Position numbers and translations under genes: made by a program. DNA of 64,000 nt. Source: Spirometra erinaceieuropaei (taxonomy: Eukaryota > Platyhelminthes > Cestoda > Diphyllobothriidea > Diphyllobothriidae). The notes beneath the pieces were generated by a model. It made no database searches. It saw only the letters and a program-made list of their open reading frames with translations, and was not told the DNA's origin. This document shows, in pieces, positions 43,252 through 55,040 of the stretch. The stretch covers positions 1,836,914 to 1,900,913 of the forward strand of contig CACRXP010000034.1 of NCBI GenBank assembly GCA_902702965.1, written 5' to 3'. Numbering within the stretch: the first letter of the stretch is position 1; the number at the start of each line of letters is the position of its first letter.

Positions 43252-44119
43252 AGTGCTGGCAACAAGGCTGACCTTTCACGAATAGTTGAACCAGCATGAA
43301 TGTTGTTGTAGACGGATGAACGGTCGATAGAATGCACCACGACGCGTGAAGCATGGCCGCTTTAATCCTGCAAATAATTTACACGCATACACGTCGAAAA
43401 GGACGCATGTTGTCGGAAAATGCAGAGCAGGGATAAATAGTAGACAGTGTTGACCGAGAGACCTGCCGTGCTCCACAGCATACTACCCGGGTCTTTGAGC
43501 TGACCACATGAGTGACACGCTTAGCAATTCAAGTCAACAGTACCCCCTGGGTTCAACAACTGACATCAGAGGTGGCAAGAAATCAAATCATTTGCTTCTC
43601 TTCAAAATCGTGCCCGTAGTTGAAACAGCACAGCTGCCTTTCGGGGTTGTTTTACTCATTTGTGCAGATAATTCCCTCCAAATAGCCTCCTGTATGATAA
43701 AACACGCGGCTGAAATATCAATGGGTTCCAAACAACAACTCCACATCAGGTTTTTTGGTTATGGTTATTTGTATAAAACTTATGCAAGTGTGTTTCTGCC
43801 TTCTATATGTTAGCACTTCATAAGGCATATCTTCCGGTGTATATTACCGTGATTTTGAGTGTAAGCACTGCAAACAGGAAACATAAAATATTATTTTTGG
43901 ACATGGCACTGGGATGCCTTTTCAATTCCCTCACGCCGACAAAGAGCTCATCAGAGGGCGTCAAATTTAATACCAACGATTTGTAATATTTTTTTGCAAT
44001 GCCGGCGGCAAACTTGACGGTAACCGTTAAGATGTCCGCCTCCCAAAACTCCTAAACGAATTACCGTCACCTGATAATCAGTTGATACGCAACTAGACAC
44101 GGTGATATTTATTGTGCAG
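43252..44119. other. No gene confirmed
   Basis: A plus frame 43508-43813 is open, with no splice or domain support. Confidence 0.35.
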
Positions 44120-44398
44120 CGTCAAACCAAGCCACCCATAAGACTGGATTTTTTTGATTTCGAAACACCTGAGAAGTACAATGTATACTTTTCCTCTTTG
44201 CACTTATATTTTATAGAACGGACGCTGGATGTGTCTTTTAATAACTCGCTCGTTTTTCGCATGCGGGATATTTGTGTTTTTTACAGGTGCCTGGACAAAA
44301 ATGTTCAAACCAATGGGTTCTTCCTACGATTGTACAGTGAAATGAGAACTGACGAAGCTAAAAGCCAGCACTGGAGATCAATCTTAGTCTCGAAATAA
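44120..44398 (+). CDS. Candidate terminal exon, possibly of the secreted family
   Basis: Acceptor ttattgtgcag precedes 92 codons ending in a stop. Contains LDFFDFETPEKYNVYF, NNSLVFRMRDICVF and NGFFLRLYSEM. The VFRM-x-VF then FFLRLYSEM spacing loosely resembles VLRM-x-IF then PWVYLAINRV of type A exon 2. An internal ttttttacag at 44280-44288 is another possible acceptor. Relation unproven. Confidence 0.3.
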   Translation, partial: RQTKPPIRLDFFDFETPEKYNVYFSSLHLYFIERTLDVSFNNSLVFRMRDICVFYRCLDKNVQTNGFFLRLYSEMRTDEAKSQHWRSILVSK

Positions 44399-44464
44399 GG
44401 CAAAATAAAGCAAATAGGTATGAATTAAAATACTGATATTGATGTTGATCAGACAGTTAAACTT

Positions 44465-44719
44465 TCAGCTGTGGAATAGCCCAAAAAGGTAGATCGGGGT
44501 TATGATTTTAAACAAAAGCCATTGCTTGGAGCATACCAATCGGAATTTTGGACTCCGTATATCGAGGCTCATGTTTTCGTCGACAAAGTAGGCCGATTTG
44601 CGGTAATATACGATATTCAATTGCAGCTTCCGTGACATAAAAGTCTCAAAACAGGACGGTATTCTTGTCCTCTGTCTGATCGACCGTAACGCCAAGACGA
44701 CACTATGGACAGAGTTCAT
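44465..44719 (-). CDS. Candidate exon, possibly of the secreted family
   Basis: Minus frame of 84 codons with a possible acceptor (ctctgtccatag) and an internal donor (CCGATTG then gtatgc, about 44533). Contains LQLNIVYYRKSAYFVDENMS and LDIRSPKFRL, which roughly match the beginning of type B terminal exon (QTTFYYSKEG, TLRLVDLTFPNL). Weak evidence. Confidence 0.25.
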   Translation of the reverse strand: MNSVHSVVLALRSIRQRTRIPSCFETFMSRKLQLNIVYYRKSAYFVDENMSLDIRSPKFRLVCSKQWLLFKIITPIYLFGLFHS

Positions 44720-45356
44720 TAATAATAACTTAACAGGAACAGAAAATGCTTGTCCTCCTACACTGCGACCGTGTATTTTTTCAGAGCGACACCTTTACCT
44801 TGTTTGATTATTGTCACGGTGAGCAGGTTGTCGATGTCTGCAATGGTCTTACCTTACAGTCTACTGATAACGTTAGGACCTGATGAGGAAATTGAAAAAC
44901 GGACGTCAGAAGATTCTGTCGCAATCAGACTACTGGTTTCGATAAATTATCATCGGGCCAGCCCATTTATTTAAGAACAGGGTAAGAATATGTCCGTTTC
45001 TGCCAATCTCGAGGAATAGTTCTACCTGCGCACACACGGTGTTAACACGCATGCTCGACGACTGGTCTTCTGAATATTCTCTTGGATACTTTCGCAAATC
45101 TTAGCAGTTTCAAGATTCCGGCATTGTTAAATACACTTGAGCCGAACTCATTTATCTACTCATTTTGGTTGAACTCCGAATATTCAATGCCCCAGACGGC
45201 TTCTGCTGGTTGACACCTATAATTTTGCTACAGTTTAGCAAAGGCATTGACAATGTGTTGATGATTTTGCTTTGACAGTTTCCGTAACGCATTTTTACTG
45301 GCCAAATTCGTTTTTTTGAAGATTTTACTTTTATTTTAGGAGTAAATGTAATCCTC
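44720..45356. other. No gene confirmed
   Basis: A 34-base segment at about 44782-44815 has an excellent acceptor (tattttttcag) and donor (CACG then gtgagc), but frames do not stay open across the next 40-base intron. Confidence 0.3.
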
Positions 45357-45649
45357 TTACTTAAGCGTACAAAATCGAAGATGCCGTTTTATATTCTGAC
45401 TATGCATAAATAAATTGAACTTTTTGTGCCACGAAACAACCAGAGATATTGCTTATTGTAAGCGGGCTTTAAAATATCCAGGTGCATTCTTTTAACAATG
45501 CGCGGAAATACGTGGAGCATCCGAAGAACCTCAGTGCCGGTCTTTTTCTCATTGAACATCAACTCAAACAGAGCGTAGCCCGGGACGTCATCGTAAGTAA
45601 ATCTATTCGGCTTGGAATTTCCAGATGTCTTTTCTCCCCACGGATAAGA
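45357..45649 (-). pseudogene. Type A terminal exon, copy 3, frameshifted
   Basis: Acceptor actactcag, then SYPWGEKTSGNSKPN, YALFELMFNEKKTGTEVLRM and LHVFPRIVKRMHLDIL, aligning with exon 2 of copies 1 and 2. After LWLF the listed frame diverges and stops at 45389, but the next frame continues with HSQNIKRHLRFCTLK and a stop at 45357, matching KWHLPFCTFS of copy 1. So one frameshift lies near 45440. No exon 1 was found upstream. It may be a pseudogene or use a changed C terminus. Confidence 0.6.
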
Positions 45650-46234
45650 CTGAGTAGTACGACGCTTGACATTCAATGAAACGGTTAGTAGCACCAGGTG
45701 TGTACTTTATCTTAATGGTACGTTTAATTTTTAAACATTACTATCAGAGAGATTACTGTGAGATCCTGCACACTATTACAATGTTTAGAACGCCTTCATG
45801 ATTTCTGATAATCGAATACGACAGTCCTTTTCCTGGTATACTGCATACTTATCTGTTCATGCAGGAATGTAAATGTTCTAAGGATAATATGATACATTCT
45901 TGAGCAACATGTTCATGTAACTCGTCTGAAGTTTCGAATGTGGTAGTTTACCATACTAATTAACGAAGTCCGATGAAAAGTAAACAAAGCCTGTCCTGCT
46001 CCTCGCGATCTTGGGAAAATTAAAGACTCAAATCTTCTAGTTCTATTAATCAATCTAGAAGTGCTTGAAAAAGACATTAGACATTGATGTTCCTATAAGG
46101 CCGTCTGTTTTGAACGAAGTCTCTGAGATGCAGTAAGCCAGTTTTTTACACGTCCGACGTGAGCCTGGCTAACGGCAAACATAATGATTTTAGTTTACGC
46201 CGACATATACCTAAATGGTGCTTTTAAATTTCAG
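45650..46234. other. No gene confirmed
   Basis: An exon 1 for type A copy 3 would be expected here on the minus strand; I could not find one. Confidence 0.4.
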
Positions 46235-46511
46235 ACAATAAAACAACCGTGACGAATTTTGATCTACTTAACCGGAATGACATTAGCAGCACAACCAAAG
46301 AAAGCATTCCAGTACCTCATCTGATTGATTCAATGAAGTTCAAACCATTTTCCATATTGAGCTTTGTCATGGTAAATCCAGTAATATCTTTCAGACTTCG
46401 GCCCACGTACACGAAGTTTTCTTTTCAGCCAGATCCAATACTCCCTGATGGCTTATCGGTGCCTAAAACTGTGACCAATAATGTTCCAGCTATGTTCAAG
46501 TATCTTTAGAA
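46235..46511 (+). CDS. Candidate exon, unknown
   Basis: Acceptor gcttttaaatttcag precedes an open frame to a stop: NKTTVTNFDLLNRNDISSTT, then SIPVPHLIDSMKFKPFSILS. An internal donor (GTCATG then gtaaat, about 46370) could end the exon earlier. May be a 5' exon of the type B gene downstream; frame linkage not demonstrated. Confidence 0.28.
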
Positions 46512-47152
46512 AAACATGCGATTATTGCGATGTACCTGGTAAACTGCAATTTCTGGCCAACGCACCGATGAGTCGAATGTCGCCCATAGTTTCTTGGAAC
46601 CGAAGATTATTATAGATGGCATTGCCAAAATTTATTGAGTAACATCAAATTTCGCAATAATATATTTACTTTATCTCATTCTTTAGAATACGTTATAATA
46701 TGCAGTCCATCACCAATGCTGTGATGTGAAAAGCTAAAGGCAGCTGACCATAGTCTTTACAAAACTTTATGAGACGTAACTCCAAAAACAACCGACAAAT
46801 AAAACCAGGAAAGTGATCAAAAGATCCTGTTCTCATACTAGTTTTACGAACGACTATGGATAGACCACATGAAATGCAAATGCACCGCTGGATTCAACGC
46901 TGTATTTAATTACTAACAATGCGCTGTGCAGCATAAAGTAAAAAAACTGAGCAGAAGAAATTTATGTAAGCTCATCCATAGCTTCATTTTAATTACTTTT
47001 AAGAGAATGGATGCGCTTTAATTACCAACCATTTATTCTGCCCAGTGTTACTACATGTGAATTATGCTGAGTGGAACACCGATGCAATCGAGCTAAAATT
47101 ATTCGTCTATTTGTTCCAAATGATGCTTGAAGAGGTTTTTTAACACTAAAAG

Positions 47153-49312
47153 CAAAAAACAGCACGTGTTTCAACTGCTGCCTGGATTCCTGCTGCATAA
47201 ACTCAGATACCAAAAAGACACTGAAAAGTCAATGCCAAGTGTATTGCTTCTGCGGAATATTTTTTCTTCCGAATTGGTAGGTACTCTTAATTTCGTACAT
47301 TTACTTTTAGTTAACCTTGTTTCTGAAGCTTTCAATCTATTATGCATTCATATAATGTAAGCGCTAACATTTTACACTCCTAAAAATTCCACATGAATAA
47401 TTGTAATGAACTACAATAGCGCAAATCGAATGAACGTGCTGTACTTTATAAGCCTGAGGAATTAACGGTTAATATTTTTATGTTCACAGGAAGGTCGAAA
47501 CGAAATTAATTATGACAAGAATCCAAAAAATGCTATAGCAAAAATCTGCTGGATCACCGATCGAATGCAACAGCAATACGTAAGCTGTCTGTTTTAATTT
47601 CTCAAAGTGGACTATATTAATACAAATTTTGCTTTTGCTAAATTGCATATTATTTTCGACGATGTGTTAGAAATGTGTTGAAATTGGAAAATATTTTAAT
47701 GACATTAGAACCCAGGTCTTAACATTAAGCATGCATTGGCCAAAAATGGGTTGCTATATATAACAGGTTTCTCAAACACCCTTTCCGTAGAAGAAACACC
47801 ATCATTCAGCATCATAATACTCCAGTGTAGGTTATTCTCATTGGTGTTTGCTCTATACGATATAAAACGTGTCGGCAAGGCGACAGTTTCAGACCATGTG
47901 CAGTCGCCATTTGAGAGTTCAGAGTCTACTGGGTTTTGTTACTTCGGTGTACGCCTGTCAGCAATCTCTTGGTTAGTAGCCAACTTTCACATTTTAAGCG
48001 TTTAGCGCCCTTTGCTTATTGCGCATGTACCTATTCTTTTAAAGTGACCGGTTTATCATTTTTATGTCGGGACAGATTTCGAAGGCGTAATCAGCGTCAG
48101 TTTAGACTTGGCATTGAGTTGTGCGCATATTGTTACTGCAATTTTATGACGGCATTTCGGCATAGTATTTTAAATATAACGTACAGACTGATTAGACCGG
48201 AAAGTATTAAATTGTTCGTGTCCCATGTGGCGTTCTGTTTAATGTAGCCTAATAATAGAGTACAAAGGAGGTTCAGAACCACTGACATGAACTGGTAGTC
48301 AGTACTTTTATTATTTAACTATTCATTTTGGTAACGAGCCTTCATGAGTCAGATGTATAAGCAGCAGCAGCAGCAGAAGTGTGCATGGATATAACACTAA
48401 CATATTAGGGGTACAAACAGTTTTAAATACCTGTCACTTAAGTATATGGATCCTTCATGAATAGTCTGGCACATTATAGTCTATTTCCCTACTACGCCAT
48501 CTTCAGGTGAAACTAAATGCCCGAAGCGCAGCAATTCTATTGTGCTCGCCGATTTTGCGGAAAACAGTTTAAACAAATTGTTCCCACTCGAGTATTTTGG
48601 AAACCGAGGCAATATGCAATGGGTCGATTTACAAATGGAAACTAATGCAACAATACAAAATACGGATTGCGATTTAGAAGCCATCATACGCGAAGCGAAG
48701 TTACTTAAATTCCGATGTATCGCTGAAGTGCCGCAACTTAATCTGCATATGGTGAAAAAGGTTCGATATTTCTACTTTATCTTACTCATTTTACTGCACC
48801 ATTTTCATTAATCGAACATTTATTTACACTAAATGTCGCTTTGTCGGCGTAAGAATTCTTCATCGAAGCATTTTTCAGAGAACCAAAAAACAACATGTGC
48901 TCTGTGGCTTGCAGTATACGGTGGCATTAATAAAATAGTAACAGCGTAGCAATAACAGGATTATTTGTGTTTTTCTGTTTGGTTGCCTAAACGTTTTCTC
49001 AAACTTATCAAGGAATGGAAATTAACGGACTCCGTTATTCTCAAAGAGAAAACGCTTGCAAGCCTTAACGCAGTGCTTAAACGGGCAAAAGTGCAGACGA
49101 CCTTTTACTATTCCAAAGAGGGTTTACATAAACGTACCCTTCGTTTAGTGGATCTTACATTCCCCAATCTTTCGAGGATTGTGCTACGTGACAGGGATAC
49201 ACATATTGTCAATCGAAATACAAATTGGAGTATCACTGTCCTTTCAAAAATTGATCAATTTGTTCGAGCCGCTTTTTACAAACATGCTACCATCTCATGC
49301 AGATCCGAGTGA
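47153..49312 (+). CDS. Type B secreted-family gene, multi-exon model (plus copy)
   Basis: Exons inferred from splice sites. 47153-47276 (ends TTG then gtaggt; contains FQLLPGFLLHKLRYQKDTEK). 47490-47579 (after atgttcacag, 30 codons EGRNEINYDKNPKNAIAKIC then WITDRMQQQY, then gtaagc; phase 0 both sides). 48507-48760 (cysteine exon TKCPKR to HMVKK). 49013-49312 (after ctcaaacttatcaag; contains VQTTFYYSKEGLHKRTLRLV and DLTFPNLSRIVLRD, ends SC-RSE-stop). Exons 2 and 3 do not join in phase, so an exon between 47580 and 48507 is probably missing. Start and signal peptide are not identified. The last two exons mirror type A architecture (phase-0 intron, LRL then FP, terminal cysteine). Confidence 0.5.
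48361..48376. repeat. Short CAG repeat
   Basis: Five CAG units in an inferred intron of the type B gene. Confidence 0.85.
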
Positions 49313-50241
49313 ATTAGAGTTGCGCTATGTTGAAAATGCAAGTGGAAATATATGTAAAATGTGAACATTATTACTGCACAAAATATTTGACAATACATGA
49401 CTAATCTCTGTTACATAAGTCGTAATTATATTCCGTAATTCCGTAATTATATTTAACTTGTTTTTTCCGTTAAACAGAGTACGTAGAAATATAGTTGGCT
49501 CTTGGTCATGCTATCCCGGAAAAAACATTTTTATTCACTATAATTCATTCAATTTATGCGAACCTTAATTATGCGCACCGCAATCAATGCAGCGTCTTTT
49601 TTGGCAACATCATGAAATTTTGTAACGCAAAGCAATGTGCATTTGTTTTGATTTTTTCTCATAAATGCATTTCTCAGGGTCTTAAATCGGAAAAAAATCA
49701 TATAATAAGAGGAAAAGAATGATTAACGACTGTGTATGGTTTAACGTATTACTTTATTTAACAATTTTGTCGACGTTAGTGCAAGTCTGAAGCCATCTGC
49801 AAGTTGGGCAGATTTAAATATAGATTGCAGTCAAACCCCCATTGAGTATGACGTACTATATAATTCCCTAATTATTCATCTTCGGTCTAAGATAACTAAC
49901 TGGCGCGAGTACAAACTATAAAATTTGCTCATTTATCTCCAGATGTTAACTTTTTTAACGGGTTGCCTATCAGGCTACCTGCTGGCTACCAGGCGCGTCC
50001 GCGGGTGGCGATTCGTGGATATACCTTCAGTGAAGGTTCGTTGCGAAATAAGTAGACCAAGGACTGAGGAATACGCAGTCGCGGACCAGAAGCGACATTG
50101 CTAACAGATGCGTTGGGCTGAGGTCTAGTACTCTAAAAGCCGTATAAAAAGCCGCAAAACCCAAAGAAGACATTGTGACATGGCAACCGTGAACCGCCGC
50201 TAAACAACTTTACTTACCACATATGCCTTCTGGTTAGGCTT
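49313..50241. other. No gene recognised
   Basis: 3' flank of the type B gene, then AT-rich DNA with a local duplication of cgtaattatatt (about 49423-49455). No further features. Confidence 0.45.
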
Positions 50242-51740
50242 TTGAGTCAAAGCTGTTCGTTTTATTGGACACCCGACCGTATTCGGAAATCCCAAGAAAC
50301 CACACGAAATATGCCCGATCGCAGTATCACGGCCCATGCTAAGGCGTCCGCGAGAACAGACGCGCTCCGCTACCCTGGTCTAGTGGTGCGGACAAATAGT
50401 ATGCGAGCAAGACAACACGATTGGCGATGGACTCTTGGTATTGGACGCTGGAATTTGCGAACGTTTCTGACCTCCACTACCTACAGTCTGACTGCACATA
50501 GCGTTAATCAGTACGACGTGGATGTCTGCTGTCTAACGGAAGTTCGAATTCCTGACTTAGGCTACTCGAAACAAACATCGTGGAGTTGAATCGCACTTTA
50601 TCTTGTAACACAGCGGCCCGCTCGACTATTCTGACCGCATCTCTGAGCTGAAGAAGGCACACCTCGGAGTTGGTGGCTGTCAGCTTGTAGAATTATTCAG
50701 TTTTAAATACAGCAGGATGAGGCTGCTGCCTAATGGACAGAGTACTGACGACCGTTTCTCCAGAAATAATACTGACCGCTGGGTTTTCTTACGCCTTCGA
50801 AACTGCCTACGGATCCTTCGCGACATCTCCATCGCGTGTACCATGCATCTGTCCGGTCTGTCCTTCTGTACGGTTGTGAAGGATGGGTTTTGCGCGAGGA
50901 GAACTAGCAAAAACTGAAGGTAATTGATTACCAATGCTTAAGGACCATCTTTCGAGTGAGGTTCACCGACTTAGCCTCAAATTGGACAGCCCGCGATCGC
51001 TGCCACAAGATCGAAGTGACAGGTCAGGGCGTGTCCGTCGTCGTCTGCCTTAGGAGATTGGTGTTATTGCCCTCGATCTGGCATTGTTGCCCCATTAGAG
51101 TCCTCAGCAAGGGTCAGCTAAAAACAGTTATTCAAGAAATGTAGGTTGTTGTTGGACATCCGGTATTCTGCCTCCGTTGTTGGAGAAAAAAATGAGTTGA
51201 GCTGTCGGCATCCGCTGCCGTGGACCGCCGTAGCGTGCAGCCATGATGACCGGTCTGGCGCCATTGTTCAATACTTCGCTGCTTCAAAGGCATTCACCCG
51301 TTTACAGTGGGTCGTTCCAGATGCGCTGACCTGAGGTCAAACGACCGGCAGTTTGGGCATACCTGCGTCGGCGCAGACTTAGCTGCCCATAAGTCCATTT
51401 GAACCCATCGTCCCCCCTGCGACCACAACGTCAGCCATTGGGTCACCACTCCTCGGCAAATGAAACACACACCGACTGGAAACCACTTGAGCTTGGCCCG
51501 CGAGTCCATAAAAGTGGCTACCACCACTATCTCATGGACTCTCAGGCCTGACTGGATGCATTTAACACCAACGCTGTCTTTGTCATTGGCGACTACTGCC
51601 TGCGAGGACAACTCCGGGTTTTGTAAACATTGGACCCCTCATTCTGCTGTATTCTGTCTTTTCTTTTCAATTTGGGGTGGGAGTTTGTGATTGTAGCTCA
51701 AACCCACACTCCATGTTGCAAAGTTGCAACACCTCGATCT
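50242..51740 (+). mobile_element. RTE-like LINE, internally deleted
   Basis: Plus strand. The endonuclease start is at 50440-50570 (LGIGRWNLRTFLTSTTYSLT, YDVDVCCLTEVRIPD). From about 50720 the sequence is already the RT C-terminal region (NGQSTDDRFSRNNTDRWVFL, RLRNCLRILRDISIA) followed by the long C-terminal tail and 3' region with many stops. RT fingers and palm are gone. A second LINE starts directly after it. Confidence 0.75.
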
Positions 51741-51959
51741 TCATCTTTCAGGTTCCAATTTAAACAGAGGACGACCACCCGCCCGATCCGGATGACCGCG
51801 TAACTGGAGTGGTAGGCAAAAGTCCTAGACGCATCGAAATTGCTTCTCTGACAGCCACAAATCGCAAAACCACATTCCCTAATAAAAATGTGCAGAGTAT
51901 GCTATAGAAAGTCGATGAGGGATCTATCCTCGGATATAATCTCACTTAAAGAAATTTAG

Positions 51960-52410
51960 CTGAACCAGCATGTGGACAACCGTGAGTTAACTATACCAGG
52001 ATACCAGTTGTTTAGAAGAGACAGATCAGGACGTCAGGGCGGAGGCGTACTCACGTATGTAGAACACAGGCTTATTGTCTCAGACAAGGCAGATAAACGT
52101 AGGTCTACTTCTTATGCAATTTCGCTAACTATAAAAGCACCGGTTACCCCGAGCCTTGACGTCCTGACGGTCTACCTGTTCGATGTCTTAATCATGGTGG
52201 GCTTAAACGCATCTCTTATCGACTGGAGTTCAGGTAATGCATCTGGTCCAGACCATGCTTTCGACCGACGTTTGCTGGACATGACTCGGGGGTTATTTCT
52301 TACACAGCACGTCTCTTTTTCGACAATGGGCCCGAAGGGTAACAGTCGAAATGTCTGGATCTGCTCCTTACAAAGTCACTTGACGGAATTGATGAGGTGC
52401 AATGTCTGAC
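51960..52410 (+). pseudogene. CR1-like endonuclease remnant
   Basis: Reads NRELTIPGYQLFRRDRSGRQ, GGGVLTYVEHRLIV, then FSTMGPKGNSRNVWICSLQS near the end. The RRDR-GGGV block is typical of CR1 endonucleases. The downstream text GRSDHVVLFW in another frame carries the SDH motif. Confidence 0.75.
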
Positions 52411-52865
52411 TCCCCAAGGTCGAAGCGACCACGTCGTACTGTTCTGGGAGTACTCAATTTTTTCTTTGCCCGAACAAGTCACCAGGGCTAGAATGAACAT
52501 TTGTCGCGGTGACTTTGTCCAAATAAAAGGTGAACTGAACACCGTAAACGGGGAATCAGATTTTCCGGTGATATAATCAAGACCACTGTCGTACTTCACG
52601 GAAGAAACTGAACAGCCGACCCTGTGGATAACATAAGCTTTAAAAATGAAGTGAATAAAAAGCGGAGGTTATTGAGGAAATTCATGTCGTATATGAGCTA
52701 CGTGTCCATTAATGCATAAAAAACCCAGAGGAACCTAGGTAGGAGGCTTATCCACGGGATGCTGCATGCTGTCGAAAAAGACCTACTGAATCGAGCAGCA
52801 GAATATCTGAAGTTTTATATGGTTATCTAAGAAGAAGCACAAAAATCAGAGGCCCAATTCCGTTA

Positions 52866-54980
52866 TTGAAAGTTAGTAACGACCTAGAACTCATGGAAGA
52901 CGGAGAAAAGGCAGAAAATCTTTCACAATTGTTTAATGTCATTTTTACGAAGCAAATCACATTTCTCCCTCTTGAATGCGACATAGTAGACGTGCCGACA
53001 ATTGAGCACGTCTATATTGCCAAAGCTATTGTTCACAAAGGACTGCTGACGCTGAATGTGCCCAAATCACCTGAACCGGATGGAATACCGCCTAAAGTGT
53101 TCAAGGAGCTTGCTGGATAACTATCTTAACCTCTGTCCATGCTCTTCCATTCTTCGTTCGAAGCAGGCTATTCACCCGCCAATTGGAAATCCTCGCGGAT
53201 CACGCCAATTCATTAAGGCGGAAGCAAGGTCTTAGCAAACAACTACAGACCAATCTGCCTTAATTTAATTTGCTGCAAAATCGTGGAAAAATAATTAAAT
53301 GAGAAATAATTCACTTTCTAGAACGAGTGAGTTCCGTATGAACGATCGGTGAGCGCCCCCTAACATTGCATATTCCCGATCGAAAACCGAAAGGGCAACG
53401 GACTCGTGGCCCGGTGAGTAGAGACGTTGACTTCTAAACCAACAGGTCGCGAGTTCGAGGCTCGGGTGTTCCACACTTCGGGCTTGGGTACGGCTGGCTG
53501 ACGACGGCTAATAAGCCAGAGATGGCCATTCCAGTCTCCCTAGTCTTTGTCGGTAATGCTATTCTGCCTAAATATTATGCGCCGCTGTGCGGCTGCTGGT
53601 TGGGCTCGAGAGAGAGCCCTTAAGGCACAACGGAACGAGTGAGTTACGTATGAACGATCGGTGAGCGCCCCCTAACACAGTATAATCTGCAATGCAATGC
53701 CAAGCACGGATTTTATAGAGGCAGAACATGAGTGACAAACATATTTTATTGTTTAGATTGCTGGATCCGGCAGTCAATGGCGCTCATGTAATGCACGCAG
53801 TCTACGTCGACTTTAAAAAGGCATTCGACAGTGTACCACATCAGCGTCTGCTGTTAAAGTTAAGCTGAATAGGCATAAGGGGTTATCTCCTAAGGTGGAT
53901 ACAACGTTTCCTGGTCGGTCGCTCTGACATCGTCCACGTCAGTGGCGTGCAGTCTGCGGAGGTAGTGGTTGAAAACGATCTGCGTCAAGGCTCAGTCCTT
54001 GGCACTACCCTAATCACTATAAACGTAAACGACTGAGTCAGTGAAATGAATCGTTACGTTGTCATGTTCGCTGATTATTTTAAACTTCGGAGTGTCATCC
54101 GAACTGAATTTGACGACGGCCGCTTGCAAGCAGACCTGAACCGACTCGAGAAATGGTCACAGGACTGGCTTTTGTCGTTTAATGTGACTAAGTGATCTCT
54201 GAGCCGGAGGGTTAACCACCTAGATGGCGTACAATTGCAGGAGGTGGACGCACAGAAAGACTTGGGTGTGTCAGTAACGGCTTCTCTTAAACCGTCGCTC
54301 CACTGCTCCAAGGTAGCCACGTACGCTATTTTGGTACTTTATCTTGTCAAAAGAGCTTTCTCTACCGGCGATTAAGACTGCCTCAAAAAGTCTTTCGAAT
54401 ATTTGTACGACCACAGCTAGAGTTCGCTATTCATGTGCCAGAACCCTGAAAATCTAAAGATATCAGCATCCTTGAGAAAGTTCAAACGCGTACAACCAAA
54501 CTCGTAAGTGGATAGGGCTAACTACCCCATGATACAGGATTGTCTAATCTCGGCCTTTTTCCTCTGAGTTACAGGCATCTAAGAGGCGATCTTATACAAG
54601 CATTCTGTATACTGCGCGGCCACGACTGCTGTCTCGTACATGCTGATTTCTTTGAGTTAGTGACCATAACGAACCTCCAACGTCATCCACTTAAACCACG
54701 CACGATTGGCACCAAGCTGGAAGTTCGAAAGTTCTTCTTTTCAAACAGAGTGATCGGGCTTGGAATTCTCTTTCTGCATATGTCATCATGTCCATATCCG
54801 TCGAGGCTTTTAAGCGCAAGTTGGACCAATGTATCATTAAACGTCATAATATCACCTGACCGACATCGTCTAGCATTCCGTTTGAACAGCTTAATAATGT
54901 TGCTATGTTACTGCCTGTATTTTATTAACGTTTGTTTTTATAATTTTCCCATGACTTTTAAATGTGGGCTGGGATTAAAT
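52866..54980 (+). pseudogene. CR1-like reverse transcriptase remnant
   Basis: Fragments in order: LNVPKSPEPDGIPPKVFKEL, NNYRPICLNLICCKIVEK, (SINE), HAVYVDFKKAFDSVPHQRLL, MFADYFKLRSVIRTEF (the catalytic ADD is now ADY), LNRLEKWSQDWLLSFNVTK, DAQKDLGVSVTASLKPSLHC, and YRHLRGDLIQAFCILRG. At least five stops and several frame changes. Confidence 0.82.
53321..53677 (+). mobile_element. tRNA-derived SINE within CR1, flanked by 45-bp direct repeats
   Basis: An A-box-like TGGCCCGGTGAG (about 53407) and a B-box-like GAGTTCGAGGCTC (53451-53463) lie about 35 bases apart, as in a Pol III internal promoter, within a tRNA-like segment that has a foldable T arm (CGAG TTCGAGG CTCG). The unit is bordered by near-identical 45-base direct repeats, 53321-53365 and 53633-53677, with one difference. 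CR1 coding homology resumes after about 53690. Confidence 0.7.
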
Positions 54981-55040
54981 TCGTCTCCCTCAGAAACTGA
55001 GATAGCACTAACTAACCCAATAAAGACTACTGTACATCAC

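Larger units (their letters stand above)
51745..55040 (+). mobile_element. CR1-like LINE, nearly full length but heavily decayed
   Basis: Plus strand: endonuclease (about 51900-52500), linker (52866-53120), RT (53230-54500), C-terminal block (54540-54860) and 3' UTR ending around aataaag (55020). Many stops and frameshifts. A tRNA-derived SINE with long flanking repeats splits the RT at 53321-53677. The related 3' piece at 7345-8616 is much better preserved. Confidence 0.82.

Noticed and set aside
44782..44815. A 34-base micro-exon with ideal splice sites
   Set aside because: No reading frame stays open across it and the next putative exon.
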